From positions 1 through 64,000 of the forward strand of contig PLBK01000012.1 of assembly GCA_003134505.1 (NCBI GenBank): 64,000 nucleotides of DNA. The letters are read 5' to 3'. A model generated the notes under the pieces. That model was not told the origin of the DNA, did no database searches, and saw only the letters and a list, made by a program, of their open reading frames with translations. Source of the DNA: Actinomycetota bacterium. GTDB taxonomy: Bacteria; Actinomycetota; Thermoleophilia; Gaiellales; Gaiellaceae. Shown here one piece after another: positions 1-7,403 of the stretch. Position 1 is the stretch's first letter. Each line of letters starts with the position of its first letter. The translations under genes were made by a program, and so were the position numbers.

Positions 1-50
1 CGACCTTCTGCATGGCAAGCAGACGCTCTAGCCAACTGAGCTACATCCGC
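1..50 (-). tRNA. tRNA-Gly(GCC), 3' part cut off by window edge
   Basis: On the minus strand the sequence beginning at 50 gives an acceptor strand GCGGATG, a D-arm GCTC...GAGC and an anticodon stem TCTGC/GCAGA enclosing the loop TTGCCAT, so the anticodon is GCC (glycine). The variable region, T-arm and 3' acceptor strand lie outside the window. Confidence 0.93.
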
Positions 51-62
51 CCGGCGACCCGA

Positions 63-467
63 TTATAGCGACGCCCGGTCCAGGGCCTCGTTGACGAGCC
101 GGTCGGCGAGCTCGTTGTGCTCGCGGCGCACCGCCGTGTAGGTGACGCGTCCCACCTGCCGCGCAAGCCGCGCCGCCTCCAGGGAGAGCTCTCGCAGCGC
201 CGCGTTCTTGACCCGGTACTCGCCGCGCATCTGCTTGACGAGGAGCTCCGAGTCGGACACGACCTCGATCTCGTCGAGCCCGAGCTCGACCGCCCGCGCG
301 AGGCCGGCGAGCAGCGCCCGGTATTCCGCCACGTTGTTGGTCGCGACGCCGATCGCCTCGCCCTCGGCGGCCAGCACGGTGCCGTCCTCGGACTCGAGCA
401 CATAGCCGAACGCGGCCGGCCCGGGATTCCCGCGGGCGCCGCCGTCCGTGAAGAGCTTCGTCGTCAC
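63..467 (-). CDS. Ribonuclease HI family protein
   Basis: A 134-residue single-domain RNase H fold that would cleave the RNA strand of RNA-DNA hybrids in the cytoplasm. The acidic catalytic set is visible: Asp8 in LFTDGGARGNPG, Glu48 in NNVAEYRALL, Asp72 in SDSELL and Asp122 after HNELAD. The compact length lacking a basic-protrusion insertion resembles the actinobacterial and archaeal type rather than E. coli RnhA. GTG at 467 is chosen because the protein then begins right at the first beta strand; an ATG 13 codons upstream (506) is possible. The gene sits directly behind the tRNA-Gly locus on the same strand. Family assignment is firm; the exact start is less so. Confidence 0.88.
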   Translation of the reverse strand: MTTKLFTDGGARGNPGPAAFGYVLESEDGTVLAAEGEAIGVATNNVAEYRALLAGLARAVELGLDEIEVVSDSELLVKQMRGEYRVKNAALRELSLEAARLARQVGRVTYTAVRREHNELADRLVNEALDRASL

Positions 468-540
468 CGGCCGAGTCTCCCAGACCGTGTGGACGACCGA
501 GCCCATCGTTCTGCAAGCTCCAGACGCCATTCGACACGAG

Positions 541-642
541 TGTCCGCGCAGCCGTGGCTTCGCTGCGGCGTAGCCCGGGCCGTTCGGACGTCGACCACGT
601 GGGGAAGGGGGCTCACGGGGGAAACCGGCTGTTTCCCCCGTG
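541..642 (-). repeat. Double-hairpin repeat, copy A (behind aldehyde dehydrogenase)
   Basis: Begins directly after the aldH stop codon. Hairpin 1 has a perfect 12-bp stem (614-625 with 631-642) around a 5-nt loop, followed on the minus strand by the box AGCCCCCTTCCC, a short variable part, and an imperfect second hairpin around GAAGCC ending near 541. It shares all parts with copies at 25769-25869 and 59049-59149, and the first hairpin plus box with 6471-6513. It probably acts as a terminator; the second half has no known role. Confidence 0.8.
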
Positions 643-2130
643 CTAGTCGATCTGAGCCCTTTGCAGCCGGCCCGAGTAGTCGACGTAGATCGACTTCCAC
701 TCCGTGAACACGTCGAGCGCCGCCTGGCCCGCCTCGCGGTGGCCGTTGCCCGTGTCCTTGGTGCCACCGAACGGCAGGTGCACCTCGGCGCCGGTCGTGC
801 CCGCGTTGACGTATGTGATGCCGGTCTCGAGGTCGCGCATGGCGCGGAACGCGCGGTTGACGTCGCGCGTGAAGATCGCCGACGAGAGGCCGAAGCGGAT
901 CCCGTTCGCGACACGGATCGCCTCGTCGAAGTCCCGCACGCGGATCAGCGCCGTCGTCGGGCCGAAGATCTCCTCCTGCGCGATCCGCATCTGCGGCTCG
1001 ACGTCGCCGAAGATCGTCGGCCGGTAGAAGAAGCCGCGGTCGAGGCCGTTCCCGGTCGCGACCTCGCCGCCGGTCAGCAGCCGCGCACCCTCGTCCTGGC
1101 CGATCTCCGTGTAGGAGTGGATCTTGTCGAGCGCCTTGCGGTTGATGACGGGGCCGACGTCCGTGTCCGGCTCCCACCCGGGCCCGAGCCGCATCCGCTC
1201 GGCGGCCGCGACCAGGCGCCCGGCGAGCTCGTCGTACACGCGCTCGTGTGCGATCACCCGGCTCGCCGCGGTGCAGCGCTGCCCCGAGGTCCCGAACGCC
1301 GACCAGAGGATGCCCTCGACCGCGAGCTCGAGGTCGGCGTCCTCCATGACGATGATGCCGTTCTTGCCGCCCAGCTCGAGATGGACGTGCTTGAGATGGT
1401 CGGCGGCCGCCTCGAGCACGGCGACGCCGGTCTCGCGCGAGCCGGTCAGCGTCACGACCGGCACGTCGGGGTGCCGCACGATGCGGTCGCCGACGTCGCG
1501 GCCGAAGCCGTGCACCACGTTGACGACCCCGGGCGGCACGCCCGCCTCGGAGAGCAGCTCGACGAAGCGCTCGCCCAGTGCCGGCGTGTCGTTGGCGGGC
1601 TTGAAGACGACCGTGTTGCCGCAGACGAGCGCCGGGACGATCTTCCAGGACGGGATCGCGATCGGGAAGTTCCAGGGCGTGATCACGCCGACGACGCCGA
1701 TCGGCATCCGGACGCTCATGTTGAACTTGTCCGGCAGCTCGGACGGCGTCGTCTGGCCGTGGAGGCGCCTGCCCTCCCCGGCCATGTAGTAGCTCATGTC
1801 GATCGCTTCCTGGACGTCTCCCCCGGCCTCGGCGATCACCTTGCCCATCTCGCGGGTCATCAGCTGGGCGAGCTCCTGCTTGTGCTCGGCGACGAGCGCG
1901 GCGAAGCGGAAGACGATCTCGCCGCGCTTCGGCGCGGGCACGAGCCGCCAGCTCCGGTACGCCTCCTTGGCCGCCTCGACGGCGCGGTCGACGTCCTCGG
2001 GGCCCGACCTCGGGAACGTGCCGATCGCCTCGCCCGTCGCGGGGCTCAGGCTCTCGAAGGTCTCGCCGCCGGCGGCGTCAACCCACTCGCCGCCGATGAA
2101 GTTCTGGAACGTCCGCGCCGCAGTGGCCAC
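643..2130 (-). CDS. NAD(P)-dependent aldehyde dehydrogenase
   Basis: A full-length 495-residue member of the aldehyde dehydrogenase superfamily, oxidising an aldehyde to the carboxylate with NAD(P)+. Visible motifs are the cofactor-site PWNF (Asn154), the general base Glu252 in HLELGGKN, and the nucleophile Cys286 in GTSGQRCTAAS. The C-terminus contains LPFGGTKDTGNGHREAG, which resembles semialdehyde dehydrogenases of the ALDH7 and ketoglutarate-semialdehyde groups, but the substrate cannot be read from sequence. The GTG start is preceded by TAGACT at 2138-2143 with a 7-nt gap and no Shine-Dalgarno, suggesting a leaderless message. The stop codon abuts the first base of the double-hairpin repeat. 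Confidence 0.92.
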   Translation of the reverse strand: MATAARTFQNFIGGEWVDAAGGETFESLSPATGEAIGTFPRSGPEDVDRAVEAAKEAYRSWRLVPAPKRGEIVFRFAALVAEHKQELAQLMTREMGKVIAEAGGDVQEAIDMSYYMAGEGRRLHGQTTPSELPDKFNMSVRMPIGVVGVITPWNFPIAIPSWKIVPALVCGNTVVFKPANDTPALGERFVELLSEAGVPPGVVNVVHGFGRDVGDRIVRHPDVPVVTLTGSRETGVAVLEAAADHLKHVHLELGGKNGIIVMEDADLELAVEGILWSAFGTSGQRCTAASRVIAHERVYDELAGRLVAAAERMRLGPGWEPDTDVGPVINRKALDKIHSYTEIGQDEGARLLTGGEVATGNGLDRGFFYRPTIFGDVEPQMRIAQEEIFGPTTALIRVRDFDEAIRVANGIRFGLSSAIFTRDVNRAFRAMRDLETGITYVNAGTTGAEVHLPFGGTKDTGNGHREAGQAALDVFTEWKSIYVDYSGRLQRAQID

Positions 2131-2137
2131 GGATTCG

Positions 2138-2143
2138 AGTCTA
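2138..2143 (-). promoter_or_regulatory. Putative -10 box of leaderless aldehyde dehydrogenase gene
   Basis: TAGACT, 7 nt before the GTG start at 2130; no ribosome binding site between them. Confidence 0.55.
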
Positions 2144-2157
2144 GCTCGGGTTTGAAG

Positions 2158-2388
2158 CTAGTTGAGCGCCGCGACCTCGACGGAGGGGAACGTCCCGGTG
2201 ACGCGCGCCCGCCGGCGGTCGCGCGTGACCCGCCGCTCGTCGCGCTCCGCCACCGCGCCGACGTTGCGCCGGTCGGGCCCGCGGCGGCGGTCGACGATCA
2301 CGGTCACGTCCGGATTGCTCCGGTAATGCGCGACCAGCGTGTCGTAGAGCTCGTCGACGAGCTCCGGCGGAACGACGCAGTAGATCAC
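2158..2388 (-). CDS. Small conserved-looking hypothetical protein
   Basis: 76 residues. The N-terminal half (about 1-34) alternates hydrophobic residues around ELVDELYDTL and VTVIVDRRR, consistent with a small alpha/beta fold. The C-terminal half is extremely Arg/Asp-rich (RRGPDRR, RDERRVTRDRRR), so nucleic-acid or ribosome contact is conceivable but not shown. The GTG start has TAGAAT 6 nt upstream and no Shine-Dalgarno. It lies between two same-strand genes, each with its own box, so it is probably an independent transcript. I do not recognise a named family. Confidence 0.7.
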   Translation of the reverse strand: MIYCVVPPELVDELYDTLVAHYRSNPDVTVIVDRRRGPDRRNVGAVAERDERRVTRDRRRARVTGTFPSVEVAALN

Positions 2389-2394
2389 GGTCTG

Positions 2395-2400
2395 ATTCTA
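2395..2400 (-). promoter_or_regulatory. Putative -10 box of leaderless gene 2158-2388
   Basis: TAGAAT with a 6-nt spacer to the GTG start at 2388. Confidence 0.55.
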
Positions 2401-2437
2401 GGGCGCTGAGCGGCGAGCGCTAGCCCCAGGAGGCCGT

Positions 2438-3028
2438 TCAGTTGTCCGGAAGCTTGGGAACGACGACGCCGGCCTCGTTCAGCTCGGCGTTCCAGTCCTT
2501 GAACATCGCGTCGAGATCGTCCGGCTCCAGGCCGCGCTGTGCGAGCCGCACCTGGGCGGAGCCGAGCACGATCCGGTACTGGTACCACGAGATCTCCCAG
2601 CACACGGTGATGACCACCTCGGGGTTCGTTCCGGAGAGCGCGACGATGCTCACCGCGGGCCAGCCCAGGCTGCGCGTCAGCCCCTCGACCGTGCGCCGGT
2701 GCGGGCTGAGGTTGAAGAGCGTGGCCGCCTCGACGATCGCCTGCTCGCCCCGGGAGAGCTGCCGCAGCATGGGCTCGGCCATCGGCTCGACCGGCGGACG
2801 CCGCCCGAGGAGCTTGCCGAGCAGGCCGCGCGTCGGCCGGTCGCCCGGTTGCACGGGGAGACCCGGCCCACCTTCGCTCACCCAGCCGTACGAGAGCGCC
2901 TGCTCCTTGCAGAGCGGGCAGACGTCGACGAACTCGCGGCCGTCCGGAGAGAAGCGGAACGGGCGCTCGCCGACGAGGATCGAGCGACCGCAGATCGCGC
3001 AAGTCACCGCTGCCCGGGCACCCACCAC
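2438..3028 (-). CDS. Hypothetical protein with N-terminal zinc-ribbon motif
   Basis: 196 residues. Two CxxC pairs, CAIC near residue 10 and CPLC near residue 37, separated by a short strand-rich segment (ILVGERPFRF), form a likely treble-clef or zinc-ribbon site. After a Pro/Arg-rich linker the C-terminal 120 residues look like a compact alpha/beta domain (SLGWPAVSIV, VVITVCWEISWYQYRI). No enzyme motif is recognised. The GTG start has TAGAGT 6 nt upstream (3035-3040) and no Shine-Dalgarno. It lies downstream of the EF-G-like gene on the same strand but is separated from it by tandem hairpin repeats, so co-transcription is unlikely. Confidence 0.75.
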   Translation of the reverse strand: MVGARAAVTCAICGRSILVGERPFRFSPDGREFVDVCPLCKEQALSYGWVSEGGPGLPVQPGDRPTRGLLGKLLGRRPPVEPMAEPMLRQLSRGEQAIVEAATLFNLSPHRRTVEGLTRSLGWPAVSIVALSGTNPEVVITVCWEISWYQYRIVLGSAQVRLAQRGLEPDDLDAMFKDWNAELNEAGVVVPKLPDN

Positions 3029-3034
3029 GGCTCG

Positions 3035-3040
3035 ACTCTA
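3035..3040 (-). promoter_or_regulatory. Putative -10 box of leaderless gene 2438-3028
   Basis: TAGAGT with a 6-nt spacer to the GTG start at 3028. Confidence 0.55.
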
Positions 3041-3046
3041 CCCCTT

Positions 3047-3123
3047 GCAGCCGCAAAAGCCTTGGGCCAATCCGGCCCTGCTCACGCCGCAGCCGCAAGA
3101 GCCTCGGGCCGATCCGGCCCTGC
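3047..3123 (-). repeat. Tandem 35-bp repeat, two units, hairpin-forming
   Basis: Units 3047-3081 and 3089-3123 differ at three of 35 positions, all transitions. Each carries GGGCC...GGCCC around a 5-nt loop, so each can fold into a GC-rich hairpin. They lie just past the end of the EF-G-like gene (stop at 3204) and before the promoter of the next gene, so a duplicated terminator is the simplest reading. Confidence 0.6.
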
Positions 3124-3203
3124 GGCTCGCGGCTGTAAACCCGCGCAAACGCGGCCGCATGACGGCCGCTTCCGTCTGCTGCCAGGGGTGCCGCCCCCGT
3201 GAC

Positions 3204-5255
3204 CTACGCCTTGACTGCCTCCTTGGCCTTCTTGGCGTCGTCGATCAGCTTCTGGGCGATGTGGGTCGGGACCTCCTCGTAGCGGAGGAAGTGCATGGCG
3301 TAGTCGCCGCGGCCGCCGGTCAGCGAGGTCAGCGACTGGGAGTAGGTGAGGATCTCGGCCATCGGCACCTCGGCCTTGATCGTCGTCATCCCCGCGGTCG
3401 GCTCCATGCCGTGCAGCCGCCCGCGGCGGGAGTTGAGATCGCCGTTGACGGCACCCACGGCCTCGTCCGGAACCGTCACCTCCAGCTCCATGATCGGCTC
3501 GAGCAGCACCGGATCGGCCTTCTGGTAGGCGTCCTTGAACGCCATCGAGCCGGCGATCTTGAACGCCATCTCGGACGAGTCCACGGTGTGGTACTGACCA
3601 TCGACGAGGCGCACGGTCACCCCTTGCACCGGTGCGCCGGCGAGCTCGCCGTGCAGCATCGCCTCCTGGATCCCCTTGTCAACGGCGGGCCGGAAGCCCT
3701 GCGGGATGACGCCGCCGACGATCTTGTCCTGGAACTCGTAGCCCTCGTGCCCCGGGCGTGGCTCGATGACGATCTCGCAGTCGCCGAACTGGCCGCGGCC
3801 GCCGGTCTGCTTCTTGTAGCGGGCCCGGGAGCGCGCCTCCTTGCGGATCGTCTCCAGGTACGGGACGCGCGGCTGGTGCAGCTCGACCTCGACGCCGAAG
3901 CGCCGCTTGAGCCGCTCGACCGCCACCTCGACGTGCATCTGCGAGAGGCCGGCGAGGAGCTGCTCGCCCGTCTGCTCGTTTCGCCGCAGCTGCAGCGTCG
4001 GATCCTCCTCGGCCAGGCGCCGCAGCGACGCGTTGGCTTTGTCCTCGTCGCCCTTGGCCTTCGCGGACACCGCGAAGCTCATGACCGGCGACGGGAAGGG
4101 GATCGTCGGGAGCTCGACCGGGCGCTCGGAGTCGAGCAGCAGGTCGCCGGTCTGCGTCTCCTTCAGCTTCGCGATCGCGCCGATGTCGCCCGCGACGAAC
4201 TCGGACGTCGTCCCGTGCTCCTTGCCCTGGAGCGTCAGGAGCTGACCGATCCGCTCCTTCGAATGCGTGCGCACGTTCGCGAGCGTCGAATCGGCCTTGA
4301 CGCTCCCGGAGAGCACCCGGAAGACGTTGATCCGCCCGGCGAACGGGTCGGCGATGGTCTTGAACACGAACGCCGCCGCGCCCGCGTCGCCGACGTCGAT
4401 CGAGGAGCCCTTCCGCGCCGGCGAGGGCACGCCCTCGACGAGCAGGTCGAGCAGCGCCGTCGTGCCCAGGTTCTTCGTCGCCACGCCGCAGGCGACCGGG
4501 AAGAGCGTCCCGCGTGTGACCGCGTCCTTGAGCGCCTTCGCGACCTCCTCGACGCCGAGCTCCTCGCCCTCGAGGTAGCGCTCCATCAGCGCCTCGTCCG
4601 TCTCGACGACGGCGTCGAGGAGCTTCTCGCGATGCTCGGCGACCAGCTCCGCGAGGTCGGCGGGGATCTCGGCCGGCCCGGCCTCCTTGCCGCCCTCCGG
4701 GCTCGTGTACGCCTTCATGTGCAGCAGGTCGACGACCCCGTTCAGCTCGTGCTCGGCGCCGATCGGCAGCGCCACGGCCACGCAGGAGCCGGCCAGCTGG
4801 TCGTGGATCTGGTCGAGCGCGCGGAAGAAGTCGGCCCGCTCGCGGTCGAGCATGTTCACGAAGAGCACGCGCGCGAGCCCGCCCTCCTCGGCCCGCCGCC
4901 ATGCGCGGCCGGTGCCCACCTCGACTCCCATCACGGCGCTCACCACGACGAGCGCACCGTCGGCCACGGTCAGCGCCGCGATCGCGTCGCCCTGGAAGCC
5001 GGCGTCCCCGGGCGTGTCGAGGAGATTGATCTTCCGCCCCTGCCAGTCGGCGTGGCAGATCGAGGCGGAGAGCGTCATCTGGCGTTTGTGCTCTTCCTCC
5101 TCCCAGTCGCCGACGGTAGTGCCGGACTCCACGGTGCCGAGCCGGTTGACGCCGCCCGACTGGAACAGCATCGCCTCGACCAGCGACGTCTTTCCCGTTC
5201 CGCGGTGGCCGGCGACAGCGACGTTACGAATCTTTCCCGGCTCGGATACAGCCAT
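3204..5255 (-). CDS. Elongation factor G-like GTPase
   Basis: A 683-residue translational GTPase with the complete EF-G domain order: G domain, beta-barrel, and domains III-V (VERLKRRFGVEVE, GGRGQFGDCEIVIEP, SLTGGRGDYAMHF). The P-loop GHRGTGKT is at 16-23 and DTPG at 80-83. The base-recognition motif reads NMLD at 134-137 instead of NKxD, and switch I carries KRQMTL rather than RGITI. These features match the EF-G-like paralogue group rather than the canonical translocase, whose gene normally lies in the str operon. A role in translation is inferred. The start is set by a strong Shine-Dalgarno (AGGAGGTGA) 10-17 nt upstream. Confidence 0.9.
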   Translation of the reverse strand: MAVSEPGKIRNVAVAGHRGTGKTSLVEAMLFQSGGVNRLGTVESGTTVGDWEEEEHKRQMTLSASICHADWQGRKINLLDTPGDAGFQGDAIAALTVADGALVVVSAVMGVEVGTGRAWRRAEEGGLARVLFVNMLDRERADFFRALDQIHDQLAGSCVAVALPIGAEHELNGVVDLLHMKAYTSPEGGKEAGPAEIPADLAELVAEHREKLLDAVVETDEALMERYLEGEELGVEEVAKALKDAVTRGTLFPVACGVATKNLGTTALLDLLVEGVPSPARKGSSIDVGDAGAAAFVFKTIADPFAGRINVFRVLSGSVKADSTLANVRTHSKERIGQLLTLQGKEHGTTSEFVAGDIGAIAKLKETQTGDLLLDSERPVELPTIPFPSPVMSFAVSAKAKGDEDKANASLRRLAEEDPTLQLRRNEQTGEQLLAGLSQMHVEVAVERLKRRFGVEVELHQPRVPYLETIRKEARSRARYKKQTGGRGQFGDCEIVIEPRPGHEGYEFQDKIVGGVIPQGFRPAVDKGIQEAMLHGELAGAPVQGVTVRLVDGQYHTVDSSEMAFKIAGSMAFKDAYQKADPVLLEPIMELEVTVPDEAVGAVNGDLNSRRGRLHGMEPTAGMTTIKAEVPMAEILTYSQSLTSLTGGRGDYAMHFLRYEEVPTHIAQKLIDDAKKAKEAVKA

Positions 5256-5333
5256 AGAGAGGGGTCACCTCCTGAGAAGGGCGTTTGCGAGCCAAGCTTA
5301 ACGCCGCTCCGGCCCGGGCCGGACGACGGCCGC

Positions 5334-6116
5334 CTACTCGCCGGCGGGAGTGCGCACCTGGACGCCCGCGAGGCGCGAGCGCAGACGCAGGATCGCCTTC
5401 GTGTGCAGCTGGGAGACGCGCGACTCGGTGACGCCGAGCACGTCGCCGATCTCGCGCAGGGTCAGCTCCTCGTAGTAGTAGAGGGTGATCACGATCTTCT
5501 CGCGCTCCGGCAGGGCCGCGATCGACTCCGCCAGCGCCTCCCGCGTCTCCGTCTCGTCGAGTGCTCTCTGCGGCTCCAGGCCCGACGTGTCCTCGATCGT
5601 GTCGATCAGCGCCACCTGGTCGCCGCCCGACGAGGAGATCGTCCAGACCTCGTCGAGCGCGGCGATCGACGACCGCGCGATGTCGGTGAGGCTGTCGTCG
5701 AGCTCGGTCTCGGTGATCCCGATCTTCTCGGCGATCTCGTTGTCGCTGGGCGCGCGGTGGAGCTGCGCCTCGAGCGACGCCATCGCCCGCTCGATCTCGC
5801 GCGCCCGCGCGCGCACCGAGCGCGGCACCCAGTCCATGGCACGCAGCTCGTCGATGATTGCGCCCTTGATGCGCGTGATCGCGTACGTCTCGAACTTGAC
5901 GTCGCGATCGGGGTCGTAGCGCTCGATCGCGCCGATCAGGCCGAGCAGCCCGTAGGAGACGAGATCGTTCTCGTCGACGTGAGCCGGCAGGCCGCTCCCC
6001 AGGCGGCCGGCGACGAACTTGACGAGCGGCGCATAGGTGAGGATGAGCCGGTCGCGGATCGCCTTGTCCTGCGTCTTGCGGAACTCCCGCCACAGGCCTT
6101 TGAGGTCATCTGCCAC
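5334..6116 (-). CDS. RNA polymerase sigma factor, WhiG/FliA family
   Basis: 260 residues from GTG 6116, with region 2 (DENDLVSYGLLGLIGAIERYD then KFETYAITRIKGAI), region 3 (RAPSDNEIAEKIGITE) and a region 4 helix-turn-helix (LTLREIGDVLGVTESRVSQLHTKAI trimmed here). It directs core RNA polymerase to a dedicated promoter set; family members control motility (FliA) or sporulation (WhiG), but no flagellar or sporulation gene is in this window. The start is supported by TATTCT 6 nt upstream and by agreement with family length. A longer frame continues upstream but has no family resemblance. No anti-sigma gene is adjacent. Confidence 0.92.
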   Translation of the reverse strand: MADDLKGLWREFRKTQDKAIRDRLILTYAPLVKFVAGRLGSGLPAHVDENDLVSYGLLGLIGAIERYDPDRDVKFETYAITRIKGAIIDELRAMDWVPRSVRARAREIERAMASLEAQLHRAPSDNEIAEKIGITETELDDSLTDIARSSIAALDEVWTISSSGGDQVALIDTIEDTSGLEPQRALDETETREALAESIAALPEREKIVITLYYYEELTLREIGDVLGVTESRVSQLHTKAILRLRSRLAGVQVRTPAGE

Positions 6117-6122
6117 GCCGGG

Positions 6123-6128
6123 AGAATA
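6123..6128 (-). promoter_or_regulatory. Putative -10 box of leaderless sigma-factor gene
   Basis: TATTCT with a 6-nt spacer to the GTG start at 6116; no ribosome binding site. Confidence 0.55.
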
Positions 6129-6148
6129 CGCAGTGGTCCGGTTGTTCC

Positions 6149-6340
6149 CTAGTGCGCCCGGAAGGCGCGCACGCAGAGGCCGACGAACCAGAGGGCGATC
6201 AGGCCCGCGCAGACCGAGACGACCCACAACGCCGAGTGGCTCCGTGCCGCAGCTCCGGCTTCGTACGCCATGCCGGCGCAGGCCGCCGCGAGGAGGAGGA
6301 AGAGCGCTCCGAGCGTGGGTCGAGGCTGCCGTGCGGCCAC
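6149..6340 (-). CDS. Small membrane protein, two predicted helices
   Basis: 63 residues with two hydrophobic stretches (about 10-30 and 38-58) separated by a short hydrophilic loop containing Arg-Ser-His, ending in a basic tail (RAFRAH). No family is recognised. It is kept as a gene because its GTG start has the same leaderless signature as its neighbours, TAGAGT at 6347-6352 with a 6-nt spacer, and because it fills the gap between the sigma-factor gene and tRNA-Trp without overlap. Confidence 0.6.
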   Translation of the reverse strand: MAARQPRPTLGALFLLLAAACAGMAYEAGAAARSHSALWVVSVCAGLIALWFVGLCVRAFRAH

Positions 6341-6346
6341 CCTCCG

Positions 6347-6352
6347 ACTCTA
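6347..6352 (-). promoter_or_regulatory. Putative -10 box of leaderless gene 6149-6340
   Basis: TAGAGT with a 6-nt spacer to the GTG start at 6340. Confidence 0.5.
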
Positions 6353-6393
6353 TCCAGCCCGCAGGACCCGCAAGTACACTGGCCGGGCAACCC

Positions 6394-6465
6394 AGGGGAG
6401 TAGCTCAATGGTAGAGCACCGGTCTCCAAAACCGGGGGTTGCAGGTTCGAGTCCTGTCTCCCCTG
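6394..6465 (+). tRNA. trnW: tRNA-Trp(CCA)
   Basis: Complete cloverleaf: acceptor AGGGGAG/CTCCCCT, D-stem GCTC/GAGC, anticodon stem CCGGT/ACCGG with loop CTCCAAA (anticodon CCA), and T-arm CAGG TTCGAGT CCTG, discriminator G. CCA is not encoded. It stands alone; the secE-nusG genes that often follow tRNA-Trp are absent. Confidence 0.96.
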
Positions 6466-6470
6466 CTGAG

Positions 6471-6513
6471 CACGGGGGAAACGGCCGGTTTCCCCCGTGG
6501 GCCCCCTTCCCTG
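6471..6513 (+). terminator. Hairpin repeat, copy D (behind tRNA-Trp)
   Basis: A perfect 12-bp stem (6471-6482 with 6488-6499) around loop GGCCG, followed by GGCCCCCTTCCC. It matches hairpin 1 and the box of the repeats behind aldH, pfkA and ftsZ, but the second hairpin is absent. Its position 5 nt after the tRNA argues for transcription termination. Confidence 0.75.
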
Positions 6514-6760
6514 TAGGCAGGAATCCGAGCTGGAGATGGCCTGCGGCCGAATGAATCGGCCTCCGGCGCCGGCCGCGGGGCACGACAGGCGACCGGTTCT
6601 CGTTGCAAAGCGCGCAACTTCGGCCTACGCCGCGACACGGGGAAGGCCACTGCGGCCTTGGGGAGAGCATGCGGACAGCCAGTACACAAGGCAGATCGGC
6701 GGGCGATAACCCGTTCGGGCTCCCGGACCTTGCCGACTGCCTGCCAGAAGGGAGAAGCCT
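6514..6760. other. Non-coding stretch before chimeric secreted gene
   Basis: About 250 bases without a convincing reading frame. It contains several short GC-rich inverted repeats, but no riboswitch or promoter I can name. A Shine-Dalgarno (AGAAGGGAGAAG) lies at its end, before the TTG at 6761. Confidence 0.5.
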
Positions 6761-7171
6761 TTGAGACGCTCACTCTTTGCTGCGGCGGTGCTCGTGGCCG
6801 CCGCGCTCGCGGCTTCCGCTGCCAGTGCGGGCGGCGCGCACACGCTGTACGTCTCGCCGTCCGGATCGGGCGCCAACAACGACAAGTCCTGCGCGAGCGC
6901 TGCGTACTCGTCGATCCAGAGCGCCGTCAACGCGTCGAGCGCGGGCGGCACGGTCGTCGTCTGCCCCGGCACCTACGACGAGCAGGTCGCCGTGACCGTG
7001 TCCAACCTCACCGACGGGCCTTCTGGCCCGGTGGTCCCCTTTGCTCCGGTCGTGCCCGTCGGCCCTCGTATGCCCGTGCCCGTCGGCCCTGTCGGCCCAC
7101 GGGAACCGGTCGTGCCCTTCGCGCCGGGCGGCCCGGTCTGGCTCCAGTTCACGGCGACCTCGTTCGCCTAG
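6761..7171 (+). pseudogene. Truncated beta-helix secreted protein fused to antisense collagen sequence
   Basis: TTG start with a good Shine-Dalgarno. Residues 1-24 are a signal peptide ending in ASA. Residues about 25-85 match the opening of a right-handed beta-helix or pectate-lyase-like protein ([35 protein letters not shown]). From about 7016 the frame runs through the reverse complement of a collagen-like gene, giving Pro/Val-rich peptide ([13 protein letters not shown]). A normal beta-helix protein continues for hundreds of residues with repeated coils, all missing here. I infer a recombination or deletion that joined two gene fragments tail to tail. Whether the short hybrid is made is unknown. 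Confidence 0.7.
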
Positions 7172-7377
7172 CAGACCTGGCCGTGGCCGGTGTCGATCGC
7201 CCGCAGGGCGCCGGCAGGCTGCTGACCCTTCGAGGTCTTCGCGTAGCAGCCGTGGATCACGCCGCTCGAATCCGGGATGCTCGCCTGCACGGCGGTCGCG
7301 ATCCCGAAGACGGCTCCGGCGACGGCAACTGTCACGAACAGCTTGCCGCCGCGTCCCAACCCTCGAACACGCTTCAT
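7016..7377 (-). pseudogene. Truncated collagen-like secreted protein with internal TAG
   Basis: ATG at 7377 follows a strong Shine-Dalgarno (GAGGAGGAGAGAG). The product begins with a basic N-terminus and a signal helix (LFVTVAVAGAVFGIATAV), then IPDSSGVIHGCYAKTSKG and GALRAIDTG. A TAG at 7168-7170 stops the frame, yet the same frame continues with [20 protein letters not shown] and Gly-X-Y triplets up to about 7016, where it runs into the beta-helix fragment. The reading frame thus shows both a nonsense mutation and loss of its 3' end. The organisation (signal, GVIHGCY segment, collagen repeat) is a secreted fibre-type protein. Confidence 0.72.
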
Positions 7378-7403
7378 CTCTCTCCTCCTCTGCTTGATGA
7401 CTG

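Noticed and set aside
640-2409. Long plus-strand frame opposite aldehyde dehydrogenase, and many similar frames over 200 codons
   Set aside because: These are antisense shadows of real genes, caused by GC bias at the third codon position; their products are Arg/Ala/Pro strings.
6514-6760. Possible riboswitch before the beta-helix fragment
   Set aside because: Stem-loops are present, but I could not match c-di-GMP, cobalamin or c-di-AMP consensus elements.
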